Virus record (IMG/VR): IMGVR_UViG_3300033156_000775
Span: 1-64,000 of that record
Strand: one strand, 5' to 3'
DNA from: a virus
DNA: 64,000 bases
Below the pieces are notes generated by a model. That model searched no databases and had not been told where the DNA came from. It worked only from the letters and a program-made list of their open reading frames with translations. This document shows, in pieces, positions 34,893 to 43,881 of this stretch. The number at the start of each line of letters is the position of its first letter. The first letter of the stretch is position 1. Both the position numbers and the translations under genes were made by a program.

Positions 34893-36571
34893 GTCATCAT
34901 ACTCCTTTCTAGAGTCATTTCCTCAGCTGTCTTTCTAACAGCTGATTTCTGCTTTACCAAGCTCATAATATGATAGTACTGGTCTAGATACTCTCTATAT
35001 GGCTTAACATCAAACCGTAATCTGATTGGTCCCCTAGCAATGGATATTGGAATAGCAGTGTACTTCTTAACATAGAACAAGAAAGCAGTTAGATAGGAAC
35101 ATGCTAGCTTAACCAGCTCCCAGTTGATGTTCTCTTCCCAGGTGTAGGAATAGTTACAAGTTATTTTTTCTATAGTTGAAGCTGGAGCTGAAGACAGCAC
35201 TATTTCCCCTAAGTCAGTATAGATTGTGGACACTGGAACCGTAGACCTTGTAGATGGATCTGAGCTGTCAGGCCACTGATAGACTGTGACATCAGATCCA
35301 GTTACAGCTTTGTCTCCATCTATATCAGCTATTGGGTAGTAAGCAGTAGTGAATGTGGTGTTAGTATTTCCACACCATACAGGCTTACCATTTCTAACGA
35401 TGTACATTATATGATTTGGGACAATAGCACAGTAAACTTTGCCTTTATAGTTTTCAATTGTAAACGATCTTGTGGAATTCCTCTTTCTTGGAAACCAATA
35501 AGGATAAAACCATTTGGTTCTAGGTATAATCTCCCAAGTTGTTTCAGTTGCGACAGTCGTACCTCTTGGAGTTCTAATTAAGTCCCCTTTCTTACTAGCA
35601 ATTCTGTAAGATGCAGATCTTCCTAACTTAAGATTTAATTCAATCATCTGGTCTCTTAATCGTCTGGAGCAGGTCCAGAAATGATTGTTAGATTTTTGTC
35701 CATCCCCTAAAATCAAAGCATCATGTAAAATCTGGAGTTGATCCTTATCTAATTGAAGAAATTCATTAGGAATAAAGCGTTCATTTTTTCTACCTAGTTT
35801 CTTAAGGTAATGGTGCAGAGCTTTAGATCTAACTGTAATCTCAAAGGATTCTGTAGCTGGGTTATAATATAGATAAGCCAGTTCCGGGAAACATCTCCTA
35901 GTATCCTCGTACATTTTCTTATATGATTCTTTCTTTTGAATTATTTTGACACTATAGTCATAAGTATTCTCTTCATAATCTAGAGTGCCATCAGTTATGT
36001 AGTACCCTAGAAACTTTAACCAGTCATTCATCGCTAGTTTTAAGTCACCTAATTTAAAGACTTCTATATGTTCACCTTTCCATTTTCCAGTTGTGATGAA
36101 TCTACATCTTTTGTCTTTCATATATTTAGCCTGAATTCGCCTATAGGAAGTGAAATAATCCTTGTTATTTTTCCTTTTTCTAATTTTAACATACATCCAA
36201 TGGTCAGGCGTGACGCATATATCAAGTGTTTTCGTCCTAAAGTGGTACATTTCGCCATTGTAATCTAGTTCTACTAGCTTTAATGGTTTTTGAAACTCTA
36301 TCTCTTGGGTTTCTGGGTTTAATGTGCAGATTTCGTCATCGTAATCAAGATCCTTAAAGAACTTTAATCCAGCCTTGGTTAATACCATAGTCTGGTCATC
36401 GTAGCATCCATCAATATTTCCACTTAGCTGCTCATCATGGACAGATATTGTTAGATCTTCTATAATCATTTGGGTGCTAAGGTCGATAAGGTCGCTAAGA
36501 TCCGAGTCATCAATGTCTGAAGCTGTAATGTCTGTTAACGCCCTAACATCAGGAACTGTACAATATCCCAA
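34889..36571 (-). CDS. head-tail connector (adaptor) with intein
   Basis: The spliced product would be about 213 residues: V-P-D-V-R-A-L-T-D-I followed by L-S-G-N-I-D-G joined to T-N-T-T-F-T-T-A-Y-Y-P-I, a phrase common in phage connector proteins, then a helical C-terminus. Connectors of the gp6/gp15 type dock below the portal. The start is TTG 36571. The intein sits inside the most conserved loop, as homing predicts. A palindrome copy lies just upstream. Confidence 0.75.
   Translation of the reverse strand: MGYCTVPDVRALTDITASDIDDSDLSDLIDLSTQMIIEDLTISVHDEQLSGNIDGCYDDQTMVLTKAGLKFFKDLDYDDEICTLNPETQEIEFQKPLKLVELDYNGEMYHFRTKTLDICVTPDHWMYVKIRKRKNNKDYFTSYRRIQAKYMKDKRCRFITTGKWKGEHIEVFKLGDLKLAMNDWLKFLGYYITDGTLDYEENTYDYSVKIIQKKESYKKMYEDTRRCFPELAYLYYNPATESFEITVRSKALHHYLKKLGRKNERFIPNEFLQLDKDQLQILHDALILGDGQKSNNHFWTCSRRLRDQMIELNLKLGRSASYRIASKKGDLIRTPRGTTVATETTWEIIPRTKWFYPYWFPRKRNSTRSFTIENYKGKVYCAIVPNHIMYIVRNGKPVWCGNTNTTFTTAYYPIADIDGDKAVTGSDVTVYQWPDSSDPSTRSTVPVSTIYTDLGEIVLSSAPASTIEKITCNYSYTWEENINWELVKLACSYLTAFLFYVKKYTAIPISIARGPIRLRFDVKPYREYLDQYYHIMSLVKQKSAVRKTAEEMTLERSMMT
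35366..36406 (-). mobile_element. intein in connector (347 residues, LAGLIDADG type)
   Basis: Starts C-Y-D-D-Q-T-M-V-L, ends P-V-W-C-G-N followed by extein Thr. Two LAGLIDADG-like motifs (F-L-G-Y-Y-I-T-D-G, L-I-L-G-D-G). Penultimate residue Gly, not His. Confidence 0.85.
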
Positions 36572-36589
36572 TTTTATGCACCTTCTAGT

Positions 36590-36603
36590 GTAGTCCGGAC
36601 TAC
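36590..36603. repeat. palindrome core, exact copy 10
   Basis: Exact core with AGTGTAG...CTACACC flanks, in the gap between MCP B and the connector gene. Confidence 0.95.
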
Positions 36604-36681
36604 ACCTTGTAAAGAATGAACTTAGCCTCCTACTTGTAGAGGAGACTAGTTCAAGACTACTTATCCTTTAAACTAGGAGCC

Positions 36682-37743
36682 CTAAGCAGCTGGATATGTA
36701 GAGTCACTTGAAGCTGCATTCACAACCAGTGCAACTGCAAGTGTGTCAGCAACACCAAAGTTTCTCTCAGCCCAGAAGTTGTACCAGACTGAGTCGTACT
36801 CAGGCTTGTCCTGCCTGTGTCCCTCAAGGTCTCTCTTGATGACATCGTATCCAAGTCTAGATGAGTCCACAACTATGGCTGCTCCCTCAGGAGCTCTGGT
36901 GCTAAGCAGGACCTTCATACCAAAGATCTTCCCTATCTCACCATTCAGGATGGCTTCCCTGTCCCCATAGGCTGAGGCATCTACAAACTTCAAGTTGGTG
37001 TCAAAGAGCAATGTAGCTAGGTCAACAGGGTTAAGAATAACTATATCTGGGTTTCTCTTTTGTCCAACTACCTTAGCTCTGGCCCTCATAAGATCCTTAG
37101 CTGACAGTGAACCAGCATTGGTAGCAGCAACCCACATGGTGTTCCCTTTCTGCATGTTGGGATACTCAGTCACTACAGTGGCAGCTGCAACTGAACCAGT
37201 TAAGGTAATAGTCCCTGTGTCATACTGAACATTTGCAATGGTAGCTCCACTAACAGATATGATTCTAAGGATTGGGACATTGGTAGCTGCATCAACCGAG
37301 TCATTTGAAATAGCTACAGTTTCTCTCTTCAGGTCCATCATTATGGTCTGAGCCTGGTCATCAACAGCCTCAGCATACTCCAATCCAGCTTCGTAGATGT
37401 GGTCTTTGATCACATCTCTCAAAGCCTGCTCTAGAGCTTCATTAGTGAATTCAAGCTTGATACCTACTTTCTCAACACTTACTGTGACAGCGTCATATGC
37501 AAATGAAGAAGCTGACACTGTGCTCCCTGGAGATACTCCCCAGGTAACAGATATGCCAGTACCCTTCTTTGGGAACTGTATCTGTCTAGGCTTACCAGCT
37601 CCTACAAGGTCTCTGTTAGGCTTGAATAGCTGGGCAAACACACAGGCTCCCCTAGCTACCTCTTCAATAGAGTCTGCAATAGCCTTGCCAGTAATAGCTG
37701 CAACATCAGCAGTTCCTACTCCTAGTTCTTCTAATGTTTTAAT
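36682..37743 (-). CDS. major capsid protein B (HK97-fold type)
   Basis: Paralogue of MCP A: shared G-T-A-D, N-R-D-L, N-E-A-L-E, R-D-V-I-K-D, A-Q-T-I, and P-E-G-A-A-I-(M/V)-V-D-S-S-R near the C-terminus. The frame is open to TTG 37767. Alignment with MCP A (M-R-E-L-A-E-L-A-G-L-G-T-A-D) places the start at ATT 37743 (K-T-L-E-E-L-G-V-G-T-A-D), 10 bases after AGGAG. A TATA box (37783-37793) fits a transcript starting near 37763. First gene of the long minus-strand operon. A virion could use both proteins, or one alternative form. Confidence 0.75.
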   Translation of the reverse strand: MKTLEELGVGTADVAAITGKAIADSIEEVARGACVFAQLFKPNRDLVGAGKPRQIQFPKKGTGISVTWGVSPGSTVSASSFAYDAVTVSVEKVGIKLEFTNEALEQALRDVIKDHIYEAGLEYAEAVDDQAQTIMMDLKRETVAISNDSVDAATNVPILRIISVSGATIANVQYDTGTITLTGSVAAATVVTEYPNMQKGNTMWVAATNAGSLSAKDLMRARAKVVGQKRNPDIVILNPVDLATLLFDTNLKFVDASAYGDREAILNGEIGKIFGMKVLLSTRAPEGAAIVVDSSRLGYDVIKRDLEGHRQDKPEYDSVWYNFWAERNFGVADTLAVALVVNAASSDSTYPAA

Positions 37744-37782
37744 CGCATTCACTCTCCTACAGCTCAATATTCAAGGTAGAAG

Positions 37783-37793
37783 GATTATATAAA
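37783..37793 (-). promoter_or_regulatory. archaeal TATA promoter for MCP B operon
   Basis: On the minus strand CTTTATATAATC reads as a TATA box about 25 bases before the expected transcript start and about 40-50 before ATT 37743. Confidence 0.6.
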
Positions 37794-37812
37794 GCTATAT
37801 CTGCACTACAGT

Positions 37813-37826
37813 GTAGTCCGGACTAC
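37813..37826. repeat. palindrome core, exact copy 11
   Basis: Exact core with full 20-bp symmetry in the divergent region between MCP B (-) and tail tube (+). Confidence 0.95.
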
Positions 37827-37935
37827 ACTTCTCAATGAATAAGCTTATTAACTTCCACCTTACATTCTATAGCTTGACATCCAAGAGGGATGGATGTTCT
37901 GTATTAAAACCTCAAGAGGAGGTTAGGATAAGAGA

Positions 37936-38886
37936 ATGAGCTACTATACAGACCGCTATGTGAAGTTTGGACAGGAAACTTCATGGGCTACTGCTGTCAC
38001 TCCAGACACATTTAGCAATTACCTGCTTAGGTTTGAAGGTGGATGGACAGATAATAGAGTAGATGAACCTGTAATTGCAGGGGAAAGGGATGCTAAGTCT
38101 AGGACCTATGTCCATAGAGAAGTAGCAGCTGTAATGCAGGTTCAGCCAGTGTCAGCCAGATGGTTTGAGCACTGTCTAGGAAGCCTAGATACTGCTGCTG
38201 GTAACTCTTTACCAGCTACCTTGACTCCTGGGTCTACACTGCCATCTATCACAGCTCAGAGAGTCTATAATCCAGTTCCAGGGGCTGAAGAGAATGCTCT
38301 TAAGCTTTGGGGCTTGAAAGTGGACACTTGGGAGCTTACAATAGAGCAGAGTGAAGACATAGTGCTAGAAATGAACTATGCTGGACATGACGGTACAATT
38401 GAAACTGTATCTTACTCAGCTCCATCAATAGACTATACTATCCCAGCTATGGCCTTCCACAATGCAGTTCTCAAATACAATGGAGACCCAATTAGGTTTA
38501 GGAGACTAGTAATTTCAGGGGACAACAATCTGGAGGCTAGATTCGAATCTGGAGGGACTCTTGGGAACACATTCTGCTGTCAGGAGCTAAGGGAAGGTGG
38601 ATGTGACATTAGTGGAAGGTTACAGCTAGACACTTCCCTAAGTACATACGCAGCTAATGTCCTCTCTAGAAGCGAAGGTACACTTGAATGTTCAATACAG
38701 ACATCAGCAGCTACAGTGGTTATTACATTGAGTAATGTAGCATTTGATGAATATAGAGAACCAATTACAGGGCTAGACGTCATAGAAGTTGAGATTCCAT
38801 TTAGCTGTAGAAGAGTAGATGCTAACACTCCAGCAATCCAGATGGTACAGAAGGGAACTGGACTCTGGACGGCTCTGAAGTACTAG
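37936..38886 (+). CDS. major tail (tube) protein
   Basis: A 316-residue protein opening Y-V-K-F-G-Q-E-T-S-W-A-T-A-V-T-P, the typical start of siphovirus tail-tube proteins, with a beta-rich body. A leader with GAGGAGG precedes ATG 37936. It is the first gene of the rightward tail operon, followed by the chaperone and tape measure in the canonical order. Confidence 0.8.
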   Translation: MSYYTDRYVKFGQETSWATAVTPDTFSNYLLRFEGGWTDNRVDEPVIAGERDAKSRTYVHREVAAVMQVQPVSARWFEHCLGSLDTAAGNSLPATLTPGSTLPSITAQRVYNPVPGAEENALKLWGLKVDTWELTIEQSEDIVLEMNYAGHDGTIETVSYSAPSIDYTIPAMAFHNAVLKYNGDPIRFRRLVISGDNNLEARFESGGTLGNTFCCQELREGGCDISGRLQLDTSLSTYAANVLSRSEGTLECSIQTSAATVVITLSNVAFDEYREPITGLDVIEVEIPFSCRRVDANTPAIQMVQKGTGLWTALKY

Positions 38887-38905
38887 AATAAAGAGGTGTC
38901 TAAGC

Positions 38906-39495
38906 GTGAACAGCAAATCGAAATATAGGATCAAGCTAGAGGATGTGCTCTTTAACGAGCCATGGGAGGTAGAGGTCCCTGGAGTTGGGACTGTCCTGGT
39001 TAGAGACCCAACTGAAAGGGACAGGATAGAAGCTAGGAAGGCAGCTAGGAAGCATCCTCTATGGGATGAACTGAATGATGTAGAGAAATCAGCTGAGATT
39101 CAGAAGCACCTAGCTAGGATCATGCTGGTTGAACCTAAGATATCTGAGGAGGACTATTTCAAGGCTAACTCAAATGTCATGAATGCTATACTTGACACTG
39201 TCTCCATGGTCTATGTTAAGAAGGTCAATGAGCTAACCAAGAAACGTCAGGAGCTCATAAGGGATTTTTTAGGAGCCCTGAAGGAAGGAAATCTATTGAG
39301 TTCTGGGAGCTAGTTAAAGCCATGAACTATGACTTCAAGAGGGCTAGGGAGGTGTTCCTTGAGCTCACAGATGTCCAGAGACAGTGGATAGGTATGATGG
39401 TGAAGATAGATCAGATAAGGGCTAAGGATATAGAGGCTAAGCACAAAGTAGAAGCTACAATGAGTAAGGTGTTCAGGAGAGGTAGGTATGTCTGA
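38906..39495 (+). CDS. tail-assembly chaperones: short form 38906-39313 and -1 frameshift fusion to 39495
   Basis: The short 135-residue form ends in frame 0 at 39313. A -1 shift at T-TTT-TTA (39265-39271) continues through F-F-R-S-P-E-G-R-K-S-I-E-F-W-E and a helical 75-residue extension to TGA 39493-39495 (about 196 residues in all), overlapping the tape-measure start. This matches the lambda G/GT arrangement in which both forms chaperone the tape measure. The position directly between tube and tape measure genes supports it. Confidence 0.8.
39265..39271 (+). promoter_or_regulatory. -1 ribosomal frameshift slippery heptamer TTTTTTA
   Basis: Codons GAT TTT TTA allow both tRNAs to re-pair in the -1 frame, the canonical X-XXY-YYZ form. 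Confidence 0.8.
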
Positions 39496-40810
39496 GATCC
39501 CTATTAAGATACAGCTCCAGCTTGAGGAGACTCCTAGTGACATAGAGGCTAGGCTAGCAGCTATAGACAAGGAGCTGGAGAAGAAGCCTGGAGCTCTCAA
39601 GCAAATGGGTACTGCAACCCGGACTACATCCAGCCTCTTAAAATCATATTCAATAAATGTTGAAGGAGCTATTGAAAGCCAAGCCAAGCTTGGAGATGTC
39701 CTTGCAGATTTCAGAACTAAACAGATTGAGAACATAGCCCTGATGAACAAGTATGCGAGTGGACAGAAGCTGACTAGAAGTGAAATGAAGAAGCTCAATA
39801 GAGTAGTAACAGAAATGGCTAGGGGCCATGTGGCACTTTCTAATATTAATAGGAGAATAGGCCAGGAACTCTTCTGGTTAGGATTAGGAAGCATGTTCAT
39901 TGTAATGTCATATGCTAGATGGAGACGATCATCCCTAACTATAGAGAGTGCCCAGCTTTCTCTACGCAGGGCAGTTATGAGTATGGAGGAAGCTCAGAGA
40001 AGGGCTAGTGAAACCATACGGATGTATGGAGCTAGGAGTAGGGAGGCTAGAGCTGCAATACTGGATGCTGAGGAAGCAGAGCTGTCATATAAGCTAGCTG
40101 TTGATCGGGTTAGAAGCAGCATTGAGCAGCAGAACTATGCTCTCTGGACGTTTATCCTGGGTGCTGTACCAACCGTGATTAGGGCAGTGTTCAGCCTCAC
40201 TAACCTGTATCTTGAGCACTATGCAGCTCAGATTCAAGCTGGAACTGGAATGACCTCACTGTATATAAAGTCCATGCTAGAGACTAAGGGATACTTGATT
40301 AAGATTCCAATTCTAAACCTTACAATCAAGTCCTATTGGGGCATGGTAGCGGCTATGGGGGCAGCTACACTTGGATTGACATTGGTTCTCTCAGCATTAT
40401 CTTACTTCCTAACTGAGATACTAATTGTGAATCCAGCTATGGAGAAAATGAAAAGCAATCTAGAAGGTATAGAGGACTCACTAGTTGGGCATTCCCTAGT
40501 GAACGCTTTAAGAGCTACTAGAGCTGAGACTTCAGAGCTACGTAGAAGCTTTGTAGATCTGGGGCAGGAGGCTTCTAGGCTTCCCTTTAAGACTGGTTCT
40601 CCTCTTGAGGTACGTACAACCTATGGATGGGCAGAGCTAGCTCCTATGGAAAGGCTTGAGCTCCCTAGAGCACAACCAAGTGTGTCTCAGGTGAACATCA
40701 ACATTCAGGGTCCATTCTACATTAGAGAGGAAGCTGACATTTCCAAGTTGGCAGCTAAGATAGGTAGGCTTCAAATGTCCAGGGTTATACGTATGAGGGG
40801 AAGGACATAG
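39488..40810 (+). CDS. tape measure protein (short)
   Basis: A 440-residue protein: a helical N-terminal half, three hydrophobic segments (about residues 130-150, 218-240, 280-315) and a beta C-terminus. It follows the chaperone gene directly, as tape measures do. At about 0.15 nm per residue the tail would be near 65 nm, i.e. a short tail. Palindrome copy 40814-40827 starts 3 bases after its stop. Confidence 0.75.
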   Translation: MSEIPIKIQLQLEETPSDIEARLAAIDKELEKKPGALKQMGTATRTTSSLLKSYSINVEGAIESQAKLGDVLADFRTKQIENIALMNKYASGQKLTRSEMKKLNRVVTEMARGHVALSNINRRIGQELFWLGLGSMFIVMSYARWRRSSLTIESAQLSLRRAVMSMEEAQRRASETIRMYGARSREARAAILDAEEAELSYKLAVDRVRSSIEQQNYALWTFILGAVPTVIRAVFSLTNLYLEHYAAQIQAGTGMTSLYIKSMLETKGYLIKIPILNLTIKSYWGMVAAMGAATLGLTLVLSALSYFLTEILIVNPAMEKMKSNLEGIEDSLVGHSLVNALRATRAETSELRRSFVDLGQEASRLPFKTGSPLEVRTTYGWAELAPMERLELPRAQPSVSQVNINIQGPFYIREEADISKLAAKIGRLQMSRVIRMRGRT

Positions 40811-40813
40811 AAT

Positions 40814-40827
40814 GTAGTCCGGACTAC
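40814..40827. repeat. palindrome core, exact copy 12
   Basis: Exact core with ATGTAG...CTACACG, in the 40-base gap between tape measure and tail-tip genes. Confidence 0.95.
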
Positions 40828-40850
40828 ACGCAGTGTAGAGGTGAATTGAG

Positions 40851-43520
40851 ATGGCGTATGAGGGAGCTATGGAAGTTAGGTCTCTAGTAGAAGTGTTTAG
40901 AGGAGTAGCCTACAATAACGATGGTATGAGACCCTACGTAGCTGATACTGTACCGTATGGATGGAAGAATCTCACTTCAGGAGCAAACTGGTCTAGTGAT
41001 GGGGACATAGGAAGCGTCTCCTTTACTGCTCTATCTACATTTTCAGCTGTAGCTACAATAACTTCTACATTCTCTACTGATGTTTACTCATATTTGGTAG
41101 CTAGAGGAAGAGGGATAAATGGAGGATCATGGGCTGTAGGCTTCAAGGACCTAGCTGATAACATTTATTGGTCTCCATGGTATGGCAACAGCACTTTTGA
41201 AACTAAAGTGTATTCTCTCCCTTCTGGACACTCAATATCTGAGTATTATCTTAGAGGGACAGGTACATTCCAGGTTGACTATGTAGTCCTGTCATCTATA
41301 AGCCCACTTACAATCACACCAATCAACATGACAGTCAACAGGAACATTACTGGAGAGCTGACTGTTACAAGCTTCCATAAGGTCTTCACTGGAATTGTTG
41401 ATAGAGTAGAGAAGAACATCAGAGGCCATGAACCTAGAAGAATCACATTGAATGCTAGTGACTATGGACAGTACCTTCAACGCAGGAAGGTCAAGAGAGG
41501 ACGAATTTACGATGACTACTTTGACAATGTTGTTGCCCAGATAGTTGACTCACTTGTAGAAAATGGTGAGCTAACCATAGCCAATATTGACACTACAAAC
41601 CTACATTACTCTGTTAGGAAGGAGATCCAGAATGACACTTCAGGCTTTGATCTTCTGTTAAACCTAGCTGAGGAGCAGGATGCTGACTTCTATGTTGACT
41701 TTGGTAAGGACTTACACTACTTTAAACGTGGGACTAGAGAGAGTGGACTGAATATTGCTGCTACTGAAACAACTGAGTTTCCATTTGAAGAGGACATTAC
41801 TTCAATAATAAATGTACAGGAAGTGATAGGGGCTGATGGAGATAGCATTGGAAGTGACACTGAATGGACTGAGAGTTTAAGCAACTGGACTGGGAGTGGA
41901 AGCTTATCACTAGATTCTAATGTATATGATACTGACTCTGAGGGAGCATACTCTATAAAAAATAGAAACGCTACTGGAGGCACAGTCTGGTTTGCTAGGG
42001 ATATGGGTACACTTGACTTGAGCTTAGGAGGAGTGCTATGCTATTCTCTACAGCTAAGAGCTGTGAAAAGCTATACTGGGGGCAGGGCTGAGAAGCTGAT
42101 TACAAGGAACTATTTCATTGGGCCTAATGGAACTTTCTGGGTGGACATTGAAGCTTCAGGTGGCATTGAGTCCAGTCGTTCTCTAAGTAGATATGACGCT
42201 TCACCTTATCCTGAATATACAGAGGGCTATGCATTCTACTATTATCCTATGAGCAAGTTTGAAGTTCCCTTCAACTATAAAGCGAACTACAAGCTAGAGT
42301 CTTCGTTATCTGGTGAGCTAAGCTGGGATCAGATCAATACTATCAAGGTTGAAATTCTCAATCCAATTGTTACTGGATCGGAAGCCATAGCCTGGATAGA
42401 CAATATGCGTATAGAGCAAGTCCACTACTCTGGGACTATAGAAGATGCTGTGTCAATAAGCAAGTATGGTAGGAGAGAGGGGATACCTAGAGGACCGGAC
42501 TACTCACTGGACTCTAAGGAGAAATGTGAGAATATGGCTTCAATAATGGTTGCAGTGTACAAGGACCCTGTGAGAGTAATATCTGATGTAGAGACCATAC
42601 GTAACTTCACCTATGAGCCTGGACACGAATACACCATATCTGTAGAAGAGATGAGCAGTATACCTGTGATTCTAAGGAATATTAGACATGAAGTTGAAGG
42701 GCTAGACCTACATACATACCTGTCATTTTCAGAAAGGTGGATACCTAAGCCAGAGAAGCTGTTTACAACCTTGAAGAACCAGCTTGAGGCTTATGGATGG
42801 AACATAGAGGCATGGAAGAAAGCTAAGCTCCCATCAGCTGTGATACCTACAAGATCTGAGCAGATAGAGTTCTGGGAGTCAGCTATTGAATTTCCAAGGT
42901 ATGTGTTGTTTGACCAGAGATTTGTTACAGCTGTTACCCCCGACCAGAGCCAATATGATATTTCATACTCGTCTGGAGGATCAGGGTCAGTGACATTTGG
43001 ACCTACGTTTCACTTGTTCACTGGGGATGGAGCATTAAAGACAGTTAAGATTATTCCTAAAGCTTCCTCTGGGAAGTTGAAATATGACATTAACTCAGGG
43101 TTCAGAGCTAGAATAATTATTAACGCTGATACAATAGGACCTGATGTTGGAGCTGAGTTCCAAATATCCATTGGAAGTATGAATGTGTCATCTTACTCTT
43201 CTAACTATTATGGGTTCAGATTGAAGGAAGATGGCACTATAAACATTGAGGTAGGGAGCTCAACTGAGAAGTGGTACAATTCAGTAGCTATGGGTACATA
43301 TGCTGTTAACGATACAATAGACCTGTGGGCCATCTACGACAAGGAAAGTTACAAGATGTACTTCTTCAAGGATGGAATTATGAAGTTCATGTTTAGTGAA
43401 GTCACATTGGATACTAACATGTTACCCTTCTATTTATATGCTGTTACAGGAAGCAGTGCCACTGGAGGAATGAGCATAGCTGTTGAGGGACTAAACATCA
43501 TCCAGGGGTGGAAAGCATGA
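40851..43520 (+). CDS. tail tip/distal tail protein with carbohydrate-binding domains
   Basis: An 889-residue protein. A hub-like domain (residues about 165-320, R-K-V-K-R-G-R-I-Y-D-D-Y, Y-V-D-F-G-K-D-L-H-Y-F-K-R) follows an N-terminal beta sandwich. A second sandwich lies near 330-530, and a C-terminal LamG-like domain near 690-880. The position after the tape measure is that of the lambda gpJ/distal-tail class. Likely the hub that carries the fibres. Confidence 0.65.
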   Translation: MAYEGAMEVRSLVEVFRGVAYNNDGMRPYVADTVPYGWKNLTSGANWSSDGDIGSVSFTALSTFSAVATITSTFSTDVYSYLVARGRGINGGSWAVGFKDLADNIYWSPWYGNSTFETKVYSLPSGHSISEYYLRGTGTFQVDYVVLSSISPLTITPINMTVNRNITGELTVTSFHKVFTGIVDRVEKNIRGHEPRRITLNASDYGQYLQRRKVKRGRIYDDYFDNVVAQIVDSLVENGELTIANIDTTNLHYSVRKEIQNDTSGFDLLLNLAEEQDADFYVDFGKDLHYFKRGTRESGLNIAATETTEFPFEEDITSIINVQEVIGADGDSIGSDTEWTESLSNWTGSGSLSLDSNVYDTDSEGAYSIKNRNATGGTVWFARDMGTLDLSLGGVLCYSLQLRAVKSYTGGRAEKLITRNYFIGPNGTFWVDIEASGGIESSRSLSRYDASPYPEYTEGYAFYYYPMSKFEVPFNYKANYKLESSLSGELSWDQINTIKVEILNPIVTGSEAIAWIDNMRIEQVHYSGTIEDAVSISKYGRREGIPRGPDYSLDSKEKCENMASIMVAVYKDPVRVISDVETIRNFTYEPGHEYTISVEEMSSIPVILRNIRHEVEGLDLHTYLSFSERWIPKPEKLFTTLKNQLEAYGWNIEAWKKAKLPSAVIPTRSEQIEFWESAIEFPRYVLFDQRFVTAVTPDQSQYDISYSSGGSGSVTFGPTFHLFTGDGALKTVKIIPKASSGKLKYDINSGFRARIIINADTIGPDVGAEFQISIGSMNVSSYSSNYYGFRLKEDGTINIEVGSSTEKWYNSVAMGTYAVNDTIDLWAIYDKESYKMYFFKDGIMKFMFSEVTLDTNMLPFYLYAVTGSSATGGMSIAVEGLNIIQGWKA

Positions 43521-43726
43521 AAATAACAATTGAAAGGGTTGATCCTGAGGAAATAATTAGGGAGATAGTAGGGAGTATCCCATATCATGTCAGGAAGTCA
43601 GGTAATAGGATAGAGATCAAAATTGAAGATGCTGACGCTAGAACACTAAGTGTTGTCCGGACTACACTTAGAGACAGGATTAAGAGGAAGCTCCCTAGAG
43701 GATGGAAAGTGAGGATTGATGGGTAA
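43517..43726 (+). CDS. small protein in tail cluster
   Basis: A 69-residue alpha/beta protein; ATG 43517 overlaps the preceding stop (ATGA), and GTG 43508 is an alternative. A one-mismatch palindrome copy (43652-43665) is read V-V-R-T-T-L. Role unknown. Confidence 0.55.
   Translation: MKITIERVDPEEIIREIVGSIPYHVRKSGNRIEIKIEDADARTLSVVRTTLRDRIKRKLPRGWKVRIDG
43652..43665. repeat. palindrome core, one-mismatch copy in coding sequence
   Basis: GTTGTCCGGACTAC with AAGT...ACACTTA flanks; encodes V-V-R-T-T-L. Confidence 0.85.
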
Positions 43727-43881
43727 TGCCTATAACTTCCCCAGTTAGAGTAGTAAACTTTGAAATGCTATTGCTATTATCATCCCTAAATATAGAAGAA
43801 GGGTTCCCTAGCCTGAGTGTTTCAAGCAGGAATATAACTAATCATCAGATACAAACTTTTGGGGAGGTCAATATTGAATGA
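43726..43881 (+). CDS. small ORF between tail genes, unknown
   Basis: A 51-residue ORF (M-P-I-T-S-P-V-R-V-V-N-F) that overlaps its neighbours by TAATG at the left and ATGA at the right. The tight coupling on both sides supports expression. Function unknown. Confidence 0.5.
   Translation: MPITSPVRVVNFEMLLLLSSLNIEEGFPSLSVSSRNITNHQIQTFGEVNIE

Noticed and set aside
13549-37767. Many plus-strand ORFs of 60-147 codons opposite the minus-strand block, e.g. 15890-16333 and 14570-14989
   Set aside because: They are shadows of the structural genes, Ser/Leu-rich, with no ribosome sites and no domain motifs.
39601-39630. A further palindrome copy (CAACCCGGACTACA) in the tape-measure gene, and similar half-sites at 42493, 49614, 50493 and 52458
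   Set aside because: Only one half matches well; kept out of the count.
39310-39900. Long minus-strand ORF opposite the tail chaperone extension and tape measure
   Set aside because: The plus strand here is fully coding with tail-gene order and a frameshift product; the minus frame has odd composition and no ribosome site.
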